From positions 22,478,844 through 22,542,843 of the forward strand of contig NC_012879.2 in assembly GCF_000003195.3 (NCBI RefSeq): a stretch of 64,000 nt of DNA. Reading direction: 5' to 3'. Positions within the stretch are counted from its first letter, which is position 1. The number at the start of each line of letters is the position of its first letter. Origin of the DNA: Sorghum bicolor (lineage: Eukaryota; Streptophyta; Magnoliopsida; Poales; Poaceae). Both the position numbers and the translations under genes were made by a program. Below, piece by piece: positions 54,884-64,000 of the stretch. Under the pieces are notes generated by a model. That model searched no databases and was not told where the DNA came from. It saw only the letters and a list, made by a program, of their open reading frames with translations.

Positions 54884-56597
54884 TGGATAGGTTCACCGAT
54901 GATGGAAAGTTAGGACAGGGATTTACATCGGCTGATGATTTAATAGAAGTAGATATAGGAAATGGCTATAGGCCAAGGCCTACCTTTATTAGTGCTAAGT
55001 TAGATTCTGAATGTAAGCAGCAATTAACTAATTTGTTAAAAGAATATAAAGATTGCTTTGCTTGGGATTATACTGAGATGCCTGGTTTAGACCGATCAAT
55101 TGTCGAACATCGGTTGCCTATTAAATTTGGATTTTGGCCACATCACTAGCCAGCAGCCGATGTAATCCTAATATTCTTCCCGATATTAAGGCCGAAATAA
55201 CCAAACTTAAGGAGGCTAAGTTTATTCGGCAGTGTCGGTATGCCGAATGATTTCTAATGTTGTTCCTGTTTACAAAAAGAATGGAAAGCTTCATGTGTGC
55301 ACTGACTTTAGAAACCTCAATAAAGCCACGCCGATGGATGGTTATCCAATGTCGGTTGCCGATTTGTTGGTTGATGCTGCAGCTGGACATCGGATGATAA
55401 TGCAGGGTACAATCAGATATTCATGGCTGAAGAGGGTATTCCCAAGACTGCGTTTAGGTGTCCTGGTCATGTTGGGTTGTTTGAGTGGGTAGTCATGACT
55501 TTTGGCTTGAAAAATGCTGGTGCTACCTATCAGAGGGCCATGAATTTTATTTTCCACGAGTTCATCGGCAAGTTGGTAGAAATCTATATTGATGACGTGG
55601 TGGTTAAGTCTGTAGATTTCATAAAACATCTAGCTGCTTTGTGAAAAGTATTGGAGTGCACAAGGAAACATGGTTTGAAGATGAACCCTAATAAATGTGT
55701 ATTTGGTGTATCGGCAGCTCAGTTTCTGGGTTTTATGGTACATCAGACAGGAATTGAAATTATCAGGAGATCCATTGATGCGATCGGCAAAGTAGTTGCT
55801 CCTACCAATAAAACTGAACCTCAGTAACTGATCGGCAAGATTAATTTTATCAGACGGTTTATATCCAATTTGTCGGGTAAGATTCGTGCTTTCAGTCCTT
55901 TGCTTAAGCTAAAAGCCGATCAGGAGTTTGTGTGGGGAAAAGAGCAACAGTTAGCCTTGGATGAAATCAAGAATTATTTGGCAAATCCTCCAGTCCTGGT
56001 TTCACCTCAGCATGGAAAGCCCTTCAGATTATATTTATCTACCGATGATGCAGTCATCGGTTCATCTCTCATTCAAGAATTTGAGGGGAGAGAGCGTGTA
56101 ATTTACTACCTTAGTAGAAGATTGGTGGATGTTGAGACAAGGTATTCGACAGTTGAAAAATTATGTTTATGCTTGTACTTTTCTTGTATCAAGTTAAGAC
56201 ATTACTTGCTATCGGCCGAATGTAGTGTCATATGCAAGAATGAGGTAGTCAGATACATGTTGTCAATGCCGATCATGAGCGGTAGAATCGACAAATGGAT
56301 ATTAGCGTTGTCAGAATTTGACTTACGTTATGAATCGGCTAAGGCAGTTAAAGGGCAGATCATGGCTGATTTTGTCACTCAGCATTGCGGTATGATGGGT
56401 GCCTTAGAAATTGCTCCTTGGATGCTTTTCTTTGATGGATCTATGTGTGATCAAGGGGCAGGTATCGACATAGTGTTGATCTCTCCTTGAGGAAAGAAAT
56501 ATGAGTTCTCTTTACCGATTGTTGCTACATCGACAAACAATCAAGCTGAATATCAAGCAATGATCAAAGGATTAGAGTTATTAAGGGAAATTCATGC
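54883..56597 (+). pseudogene. pol: Tat RT, RNase H and second RNase H-like domain, decayed
   Basis: It opens with MDRFTDDGKLGQGF at the TAATG overlap. RT parts: DCFAWDYTEMPGLDRSI, VPVYKKNGKLHVCTDFRNLN, then a small deletion before NAGYNQIF, then GLKNAGATYQRAMN and YIDDVVVKS near 55590. RNase H follows from 55870 (RLYLSTDDAVIGSSLIQEF; RHYLLSAECSVICKNEVV). From about 56420 a second domain starts (WMLFFDGSMCDQGAGI; TSTNNQAEYQAMIKGLELL). It matches the extra archaeal-type RNase H known from Tat elements. The domain is interrupted at 56597 by a solo LTR. Confidence 0.87.
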
Positions 56598-57585
56598 TGT
56601 CGAGGGTATCAGTAAGGGGTACCCTCGCCGATGCGCATTACGAGATTACCCATACGCACGTCGAGGCCCTCAATTCGACGCTTTAATCTTACGTATGCGC
56701 CGCCATCGACGACCGCAACCTCGAAGACGGAAATAGCGTCGAGCGAATCGATCAGGCGTCGAACGCCGGTCACCGTCAAATACGAAACAGGCTCACGCGA
56801 ACCGGGGGGCGTCGAGCGTAAGGACGCCGCCCGCCGCCTGACACGGGCACGCGGGCCGGAGCATTAAATGCGCCTGATGCTTCCCCACCTAACACACAGG
56901 TCACGGGAGGCGTGATAGGGAACAGGCTTCCGTCCCATCGATCTTTTTGGAGCTTTCCCGCCGAACGACCCAGGGCATGGCAGGGCGCGGGAAACAAGGA
57001 TGGGACGTCTAATCGGGACCCCCTCGAGACGTCTAAAGTCAGCGCTCCGGATATCAGCACAATGTACGGCATCTGACCCTCGACCAGACAGGGATCCTTC
57101 CAGGAGACGGGTTGGGCGTCGACTGACTACATCCCAACCACTCCGCCGGATTTGCCACCGGATCGTACAAGCGTGCATCCGTCGAACCAATCCAAGACGG
57201 CGCGCAGAGCAGGATGCAGGGGCACGCGTAATCATCACCAGGCTGTTAAGACGGGACGGCTCGAGGCCATGCCGGTACGGAAGCCTCGAGTAGGTCAGCT
57301 CTCCATACTGCTATCGACTCCTATTCTGACGCCTATACATGTACCTTGGGTCTCTCCTTGGAACTATAAAAGGAGGGACTCAGGAATAGAACACAGGAGA
57401 CATCAGGACACAACACCACATCCATACGCAGTAGCACACATACACTCCATACCACGCTGTTCGTAGGGCCTTCTCTTGCCCGAACCAGGATAAATCTCTA
57501 TGTCTTCTTGCATCACCATCTGGGAAAGGGAGCACGCATACAAATTTACTCGTTGGTGTGACCCCCCGTGGGGAAAACACCGACA
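56598..57585 (+). mobile_element. Solo LTR of another Ty3/Gypsy-like family, GC-rich
   Basis: 988 bp from TGTCGAGGGTATC to CACCGACA, flanked by a perfect TSD CATGC (56593-56597 and 57586-57590). It has a TATA box CTATAAAA at 57364-57371. A 7-bp inverted repeat GAGGGTA/TACCCTC lies at its start. It is markedly GC-rich compared with its host. The host domain reads through once the LTR and one TSD are removed. Confidence 0.92.
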
Positions 57586-57590
57586 CATGC

Positions 57591-58979
57591 CGATGCTATT
57601 GAAATTTTTGGTGTTTCTATGCTCGTTATAAATCAGGTGGCTAGGATTTATGAATGCCGAAGTGAAGTCTTGATAGCACATTATGGAAGATGTGTACAAT
57701 TGTTGAGGGAATTCAGGGATTTCCGATTAGAGCATATTCCTTGGCTGCATAAGGAAGAAGCTAACTGATTGGCTCAACATGCCTCGGGATATCAACCCAT
57801 CTTGGAAGTATTATCAACAGTCAGCGCCGATGATTAGAGAAGAGAAATTATTGATTATTTAAAAGATCCATCTAGAAAAGTTGAGAGACGTGTTAGGTTT
57901 CAAGCTACAAAGTATGTACTCCATGATGAGGAATTATATTATCATACAATAGATAGAGTTTTGCTTAGATACTTAAGTGATTATGAGTCCAAAAGTTTGA
58001 TGGGCGAAATTCATGAGGGAGTATGTGGAGCACATCAATCAGCTTTTAAAATGAAATGGATGATCAGAAGGAATGGATATTATTGGCCGACTATACTTGA
58101 GGATTGTTTCAAGTATTTCAAAGGGTGTCAGAAGTTTGGTAATATTCAAAGGGCGCCCGCATCGGCTATGAATCCTATTATTAAGCCTTGGCCTTTCTGG
58201 GGTTGGGCTATTGATCTCATCGGTCAAATTTATCTGCCATCGAGTAAAGGGCATAAGTTTATCCTTGTTGCCACTGATTATTTCACCAAATGGATTGAGG
58301 CTATTCCTTTGAAGAAAGTGACATCGACCAACATGATTGATTTTGTAAAGGAGCATATTGTTTACCGATTTGGCATTCCACAAACAATTACTACAGATCA
58401 GGGCACTATGTTTACGTTAGGGGAGTTTGATGAATTTGCAATTGGTATGGGGATTAAAGTGTTGAATTCTTCTCCTTACTATGCTCAAGCCAATGGACAT
58501 GCCGAAGCTTCCAACAAAGAAATTATTAAGCTCATTAAGTGCAAGATTGAAGAAAATCCTAGGCGATGGCACACACTGTTAAATGAAGCCTTATGGTCAT
58601 ATCGGATGACATGTCATGGTGCAACCAAGGTGTCGCCTTATCAATTGGTGTTTGGGCATGATGCAGTCTTGCCTTGGGAAATTAAAACTGGTTCTAGGCG
58701 AATATTTTCTCAGGATCAGTTAACTGCCGATGATTATACTACTCTGATGAAAGATGAGTTGGATGATTTAGCAGGGCATGGGGTAAGAGCTTTAATTAGC
58801 GTAGAAGAAAATGAAAAGACAGTGGCTAAGTGGTATGACAAAAGGGTAAAGGCCAAGGAATTTGCCAATGGGGATTTGGTGTGGAAGTTAATTCTACCGA
58901 TTGGGACTAAGACTTCAAAGTTTGGAAAGTGGTCTCCTAATTGGGAAGGTCCTTATCGGATAAATCAATCTGCCCCAGG
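57591..58979 (+). pseudogene. pol: Tat second RNase H end and integrase, decayed
   Basis: It resumes the RNase H-like domain (VSMLVINQVARIYECRSEVL), passes stops near 57767 and 57836, and enters integrase at about 57960. The zinc finger retains the His pair (HEGVCGAH) and one Cys region (GCQKFG) but appears to have lost one Cys of the C-x2-C by a short in-frame deletion. The catalytic residues are present: D in AIDLIGQIY, D in TTDQGTMF, E in GHAEASNKE. The C-terminal region (VWKLILPIGTKTSKFGKWSP) runs into the solo LTR at 58980 and continues at 59693. Confidence 0.88.
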
Positions 58980-59692
58980 TGTTGACACCGGTTTTGGACA
59001 CGTACCCAGGGACCAGTAAAGTATAGATCGGCAGGTGGAGCAACGGTAACTAGTCTGCAGAAAACTTGCCGATGAGGGTAGTTGCCGATGAAGAGACGAT
59101 TGAATGTGGCTAAGTCCAGAGGTGGGGACGTGTTCTTACCGATGATCAATATCTGTGTTTGCCGATGGCCATAACAGGAAGTCTGCCGATGACTGTGAAG
59201 GAAAGCGTGGAGATTGCCGATTGATCTGTGGCGGTGTCCTGGTCGGTTACAAGGGGATAGTTTTATGTTTTCCTTAGTTATTTAAATTCGTTTTGTATAC
59301 GGATTCTGTTTAATTTAGAATTTGAGTCCTAGTTGTGTCTGATTATAGCTCTTTAAGCAGGGTATAAATGTAGTTCCTAGGGCCTTGTAAAAAGATGAAT
59401 CAGTCAATCAAACACAAGTTTTTACTCATATTCCAGTACTTACTTTTTCGACGACTTCGTCATATTTTCCTTTTTATTACGAGTTCTTAGGAATTCGTCG
59501 ACTTAAGCTCGGCGTATTCTCGAGTTCCGCATGAATACCTCTTGGCCGTGACATCCGGGCGTATCGCTGTTGTCGGGACCAAAGTATTCGAGTTATCACC
59601 TTTGCCGATAGTAAGGTCAAATCGGCTGGCACACCTTAACGTTTGAATCGGGTATTAGCCCTTTGTGTTTGCAGATCAGTTTTGCATCAACA
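58980..59692 (+). mobile_element. Solo Tat LTR inserted in a Tat integrase
   Basis: 713 bp, TGTTGACACCGG to GCATCAACA, with a perfect TSD CCAGG (58975-58979 and 59693-59697). It is related to the Tat LTR at 21896-22620. The integrase frame continues on both sides: ...NQSAPG before, PGNAYILETLE after. It is therefore a later insertion and not the 3' LTR of its host. TATA at 59363-59369. Confidence 0.9.
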
Positions 59693-60087
59693 CCAGGCAA
59701 TGCCTATATTTTAGAAACTCTCGAATGAGTTGAATTTCCCAGGGAATTAAATGGAAAATACATAAAAAGATACTTCCACAGTATCTGGGTTGATGCATGA
59801 AGAGTTTGAGTGCCGATAACAGTCCTATCGGCTGGACAAAATATCAGTGTATCCGAAACCATGCATAAAGAGTTTAAGTGCCAATAGTAATCCTATCGGC
59901 TGGATCAAATGACTGAAGTTTTGAAAATATTAATCACACTACCGATGAAAGAGTTTATAGATTCAGCAAGGCTCGGATGGTCGATGTTGCATACAACCTC
60001 CTCTATCTCTCGAGTATCTTCATCGGTAGAACCTTCCACTGGCTTCAACTTCTTCTTTATTTGTAGCACCTTGCGAGCTTGGGTATC
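59693..60087 (+). pseudogene. Tat integrase end and downstream remnant
   Basis: The integrase end reads on as PGNAYILETLE, then a stop. The rest is untranslated Tat sequence with GCCGAT-type repeats, including two similar 60-bp stretches (from about 59795 and 59860: AAGAGTTTRAGTGCC...CCTATCGGCTGGA). It is ended by element C, whose left flank is GTATC (60083-60087). Confidence 0.75.
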
Positions 60088-60937
60088 TGTTGGGTATTTT
60101 AAACGCAAACAGAAAAATCCGCAAGCGCACGGATACCGATGTAGCCTTCACCCGGGAGTATTCCAGAGTATCGATTTTCCACAGGGAACGTGAGTGTACT
60201 AATTAAGAATCAAGATCGCCCAAGGATAACTATATAATTGTTTTTGGTGGGAAGAGAGGAAGTTTCCTGAGAGTTCTCTAGTTGATCTAAGAATCAAGAA
60301 TTACTTCAAGATTATCTATATCGGGACATCAGAGCACTAACCACAGAAAGAGATGAGAAGGGGGCTAGGAAGGTCTGACTACGGTCCTACAAACACCAAT
60401 CCGAACGTGGTGGAATACGTCGACCGTTAGGGCTGTCACTACCCTAAGGCTACCACAACAATCCACAGGATTGGGTGCAATTCCAGGTAATCGCAAGACT
60501 AAACACCATGTCTAATCTATTAATTACTACTCTAGCGTTATAAAGACTAGAGCACTTGATGCAAGCGGGAATCCAATAAATAACTTGAATGTAAATAAAA
60601 GTAATTGGAGAAATTAGGAATTATGAATTGAAGAACCTGGGGAACGATGAAGAACGAACCAGTTGCTGCAAAAGTACAATGTTGAGGAAGATCCGACAGA
60701 TCCGGCTCCTCCTCCGCTCTCCTCTTCTCTCTCCCTATTTTCTAGATTACAACTAGAACTAACTAGAACTAGAACTAGAGGAACTAGAACTAGAACTAGA
60801 TGAACTAGAACTAGATCTATATGAACTAGAGGTAGAACTAGAAGAACTAGAGGGATCCTCTCTACTTGGATGAAGAATTGAAACCCTAACTTTGATTCTA
60901 TAGAAGAGGTATGATCTCCAGGGCCCAGGGGGTCTGG

Positions 60938-60945
60938 TTTTATAG
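60938..60945 (-). promoter_or_regulatory. TATA box, C LTR
   Basis: Sense CTATAAAA. Confidence 0.75.
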
Positions 60946-61063
60946 TCCCTTCAAGTGAATCTGGGCCGTTGGATCAAACCGACATTGATTGAACAGTTAT
61001 CCTTGATCCTTTAGGTCGGTGGAGCAATATCCCGAAAGAGAGTCCTGATTGGACTCTGGTTGA

Positions 61064-61096
61064 GGGCGGGCGCCCAGGAGAGGAGGGCGGGCGCCC
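61064..61096 (-). promoter_or_regulatory. Two GC-rich dodecamers spaced 21 bp, C LTR
   Basis: GGGCGGGCGCCC at 61064 and 61085, starting about 119 bp from the TATA box. Confidence 0.78.
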
Positions 61097-61366
61097 TGTC
61101 CCTGAGTCCCCTCGGCCTCCGCTTCGGTCCCGTGGCTTCTGGAGTCTTCTAGATGATAGAAAATTGTGCGGCACGTTAATATCTCTATGTAAACCCGACG
61201 TGTGGGCCTTTCTGCCGTATTTCCTGATAACCCCGTGCAGAAATAGACAAACACCAAAACTCGTGGAATTCTGTCAGATAAAACCCTAAGTCTGGGTGTT
61301 GGTTGCATTTGGATCCTTTTCCATGATTAGTTGATGGTTAAATGTGAGCATTAAGGACCGTCAACA

Positions 61367-61382
61367 AGCTCCCCCAAGCTTA
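61367..61382 (-). promoter_or_regulatory. Polypurine tract of element C
   Basis: Sense TAAGCTTGGGGGAGCT against the LTR start, the same core as in A and B. Confidence 0.85.
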
Positions 61383-63540
61383 ACCTTTGCTCGTCCCTGA
61401 GCAAAGATGAACTCAAGAGTTTCTGCAGTGATTTCATACTTTAAAATATACATGCGTTCAAACAAGATCTCATCTCTGGGTTAGGGTAAACTTTTAAGAT
61501 TTAAAATTTACTCATTTTACCTTTCACCATGGGGCTTGCAACCATCACTTGTGTCTTGAGCAGTTAAAAGATAGAACGGTCTAGTCAAGCGCCATGTCTC
61601 TTGTTCTTCGATTAACTATAGCTCTAGAGTTTTTGCAGATTTTCAAATAAAACTCAGAGATTCCTTGTATGACTCTCTCTAGTCTCTCTTTTGTGGTATT
61701 TCTGGTCCTTACCAAGGCAGTAAAGGTGTATGCCTTCTCTCAAAGTATGTGGTATTTTTGGTATGAGGCATAGTGGCATTGCCTTCTCTCTCATCCTACT
61801 CTAATAAGGTTTTGATATCTGGAGCTCATAGGTGGGAGACAGCTAATACATACCTACAAAATATTTATTGCATAGTCAAACCATGGATCCAGAAGAACAA
61901 GTCAATAAGTCAAATCAAGATGTGCATGTATGGCGAATGAATGGTGATAATGGTGAAAATAATGGTGAAAGTCTAATTCTACGTTTGCTCTTTTGAGGGG
62001 ATACATACCTTTCTTGCGCTTTTGAAACTTTGAGGAAAATGAGATGCTCTATATTTTCTCTCTCTTTTTTTTCTTTTCTCTCAGGTGGGTATCTTGTACC
62101 CCTAATTCTACTGTCGGACACTTGTCCATTTTTACCTCTCGTCTCACTTTTTCTTTTCTTTCAAGGTTCCGGGCACTTGCCCCTTTTTATTTCCTCGTAT
62201 TCACTTTTTTTCAGAGCACTCATCCTCCTAAAATAATGTAGCAAGTGGTAGTAACCAAGATAACTTGAGCATTTATTTCACAGGGGAAAATAGAAATGTT
62301 TTTGGCAATTCTCTCCCGGACTAGGAGTAGAATATTTTTTTGGTGATTCTGGAGATGGAAATGGATGGATATATGTGGATGCGTACTTCCAAAGTAGAAG
62401 CAACATGTGTGAGTGAACGTGCAAGTGAATCTCGATTTAACCACATGACAAGCTCCTAAGGGTCTACACAGCTTGGCCACACTCAATGCTCATAAGTAGT
62501 AAAGTAAATGTGTGGCTCAAAGTTTAGCAAGCATGTATATATGGTTGTGGTAGGAATTTAAACTCTCATCATACAGGAACTCATCATGCAAGATTTTGAA
62601 GATTTTCAAAGATAAAGTTCTCCAGAATTCTAGCATTTCTAGGAACAGATAAACAGCAGCTCAACCTTCCCATATCGCATCCGTTAACGACTTAGACTTT
62701 ATATCAAGTACTCTCCCCACAAGTTTAGGTTTAGAGCAGGTTTAAATTATAACAGTTATGCCTAAACTTGAGAGAAAGCTTAAACGTGAAAACTAGGTAC
62801 ATGGCAGAGCAACTATTCATCATTTTCATGTGAGAGCTTATCATGAGGGTTTATAGCAAACTTTATTTATTTATTTATTTATTTAGCAAACTAAGCAAAG
62901 ATATATATTTGCACAAAATCTTTATTTGGGTTTATATGATTATGCATCTTTTTATTATTTGAGTAAAATATAAACATGAGTAGAACACTTAGCTGGATAA
63001 ATGGGGGTGCTCTCCCCCAAGCTGGATTTTGACATAATTTCTCTGATGTAGCTAGTAGGTGGTGGAGGTGTATTTGAATGTCAGCAGCACCCTGACAGTG
63101 ATTAGGATGTCCTCCGTCTGCTAGTCTTCTTTGATCCTTGAATTCTGTGGAGCTCAAATAGACAACAAAGCTTTGTGGAACTGGTTAAGTGTTAGCATAA
63201 ATATCTAGCCTTTATCATGTTGAGCCTCCTCAATAAATGTTACTCTCTTTAGTAGGATCATAATTTTATTTTTATAATTTTATTTTTATAGGACAGGAAT
63301 ATCTTTATTTCATTTTTATGCCACCACGGTGAATGTACTTATGGGTTTTATGCCATGAGCATACTCACATGGGGCTTACTATTTTTTTAACATTTTTATT
63401 TTCTTTTCAAGATGATATGAACCTGATTAACTAAGCAAACTATTTTAAATAATTAAAAGGAAAATGATAACTACCAAGTTTACCTCTTGGCAAGGCGTTC
63501 GGTGATTTTTTAAGTCCTCCGAACGGGACTCTCCGTTTTC
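61383..63540 (-). other. 3' untranslated region of element C
   Basis: Co-linear with the 3' untranslated regions of A and B. It holds mini-hairpins (62116-62127, 62171-62182), an ATTT microsatellite (about 62862-62885) and the internal PPT-like repeat (63012-63023). No gene is seen. Confidence 0.75.
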
Positions 63541-63996
63541 TCAGTCATCCTGGGATTCGCTGGATGGCGTAGTCGGTGGTTCCGGCGGCGCCTGCTCTCC
63601 GTGCATAACTATCTTATCTCTCCACACCTGACTCAGTGCTACGGTCTCCTCAGGACAGTTATGTTCAAGTTGTATATCTTCAGACCTTACTACTTCTCCT
63701 TCGTAGTCTGCCCATCCGTCCTTGATAATTTGCCTCCTCTGGTTGCGGTTGCGTTGTCTTCTTCTTGTCCTGACCTGCTTAGAGTCTTCAACTATATAGT
63801 TAGGGTCAATAAAATAGTGGCGTACCTTCTCAGAGGGGAAGTGCATGTGGACTTCTCCGGTTTCAATGTAGATGATTGCTTTAACGGTGCTGAGAAACGG
63901 TCTCCTATGAATGATGGGTGGATCGTACTTGTCTTCAACCTTTCGGAATGTCTGATCTGCCATGTGGAGCTGAATGTATGTCGGTTTTAGGGGCAT
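63541..63996 (-). pseudogene. Second protease domain of element C, internally deleted
   Basis: 151 codons, open to the window edge: PLKPTYIQLHMADQTF, then directly KYDPPII and RRPFLSTVKAIIYIETGE. Compared with B, about 28 residues are missing between TFRKV and DKYDPP, which removes the flap-side strands of the protease fold. The usual ILGRPF is IHRRPF. The catalytic Asp lies beyond the window end. The C-terminal acidic tail is conserved. Probably inactive. Confidence 0.82.
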
Positions 63997-64000
63997 GGTT

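Larger units (their letters stand above)
52534..60087 (+). mobile_element. Tat-lineage Ty3/Gypsy element, decayed, both ends missing
   Basis: Plus-strand gag, protease, RT, RNase H, a second RNase H-like domain and integrase, in Tat order. It starts inside gag at VPDFTKFSG without a 5' LTR. It is cut at 60087 by element C. Two solo LTRs, each with its own perfect TSD, are nested in it (56598-57585, 58980-59692). The many stops and frameshifts show that it is much older than its insertions. Confidence 0.9.
60088..61366 (-). repeat. 3' LTR of element C
   Basis: TGTTGGGTATTTTAAACGC to CCGTCAACA, matching the solo LTR at 15507-16786 almost base for base. It includes an AACTAG array (60751-60853). 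Confidence 0.93.
60088..64000 (-). mobile_element. Non-autonomous Athila-related element C (5' part outside window)
   Basis: 3' LTR at 60088-61366, then PPT, 3' untranslated region and the end of the coding region in minus orientation. The internal part matches A and B, but the LTR is shorter (1279 bp) and has a different U5, resembling that of the Athila element. The left flank GTATC is a TSD candidate; the partner is off-window. Confidence 0.88.

Noticed and set aside
56598..57585. GC- and CG-rich block with long frames, at first sight bacterial or transferred DNA
   Set aside because: It is bounded by TG...CA and a perfect CATGC duplication and has an LTR-type TATA box, so it is a solo LTR.
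1..64000. CRISPR arrays, operons, bacterial ribosome binding sites or terminators
   Set aside because: The sequence is plant nuclear repeat DNA. The regular repeats found are LTR motifs or short tandem repeats without CRISPR repeat-spacer structure.

Overview
The window looks like intergenic heterochromatin from a large plant genome, most likely a grass. I see no complete host gene. Almost every base belongs to nested LTR retrotransposons of the Ty3/Gypsy superfamily: one Athila-lineage element, three members of a related family without RT or integrase, two Tat-lineage elements, one Tekay/Del-type chromovirus and several solo LTRs. The grass assignment rests on the style of the families and of the unassigned GC-rich stretch, so treat it as likely rather than proven. 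A 430-base run of N shows this is a draft assembly.

Layout. 1-18194: non-autonomous element A (+), with a full Athila-lineage element (1174-10532, minus; TSD AAGAC) in its gag start and a solo LTR (15507-16786, minus) in its 3' LTR. 18195-22620: 5' half of a Tat element (minus), cut by element A just after the protease. 22621-31305: chromovirus 3' LTR, PPT, chromodomain, integrase and RNase H (minus), present twice because of a tandem duplication of about 5.3 kb that also copied the Tat LTR. 31306-31735: gap. 31736-39595: element B (+), same family as A and nearly complete, inserted in the chromovirus integrase. 39596-49749: rest of the chromovirus (minus): integrase, RNase H, RT, protease, gag, an extra upstream ORF, leader, PBS and a 4.5-kb 5' LTR. 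49750-52533: unassigned sequence with a possible CACTA-type transposase fragment and a GC-rich repeat. 52534-60087: decayed Tat element (+) with two solo LTRs inside it. 60088-64000: element C (minus), a third member of the A/B family with a different LTR, running off the window.

How the parts fit. The Athila-lineage element has an almost open gag-pol frame (one amber codon) with intact RT, RNase H and integrase signatures. I see no gag zinc knuckle in it, and its protease-like domain lacks the catalytic Asp. Elements A, B and C have no RT or integrase. A and B encode gag, a CCHC knuckle and two protease domains in tandem. The two groups share the LTR terminus, U3 promoter core, U5 block, tRNA-Asp primer site with the same 8-base spacer, and 3' untranslated structures. 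That is the pattern expected of a mutually complementing, two-component retrotransposon system, and it is the most interesting candidate in the window. Other notable signals are a GC-rich dodecamer repeated at exactly 21-bp spacing in every LTR of this group, a central PPT-like duplicate, paired AAGT-loop mini-hairpins with one covarying base pair, and a probable internal promoter in front of an accessory ORF.

Relative order of events read from the nesting: chromovirus, then Tat insertion into its 3' LTR, then the tandem duplication, then element B into one duplicate. Separately, element A went into the Tat pol, then the Athila element and the solo-LTR parent went into A.
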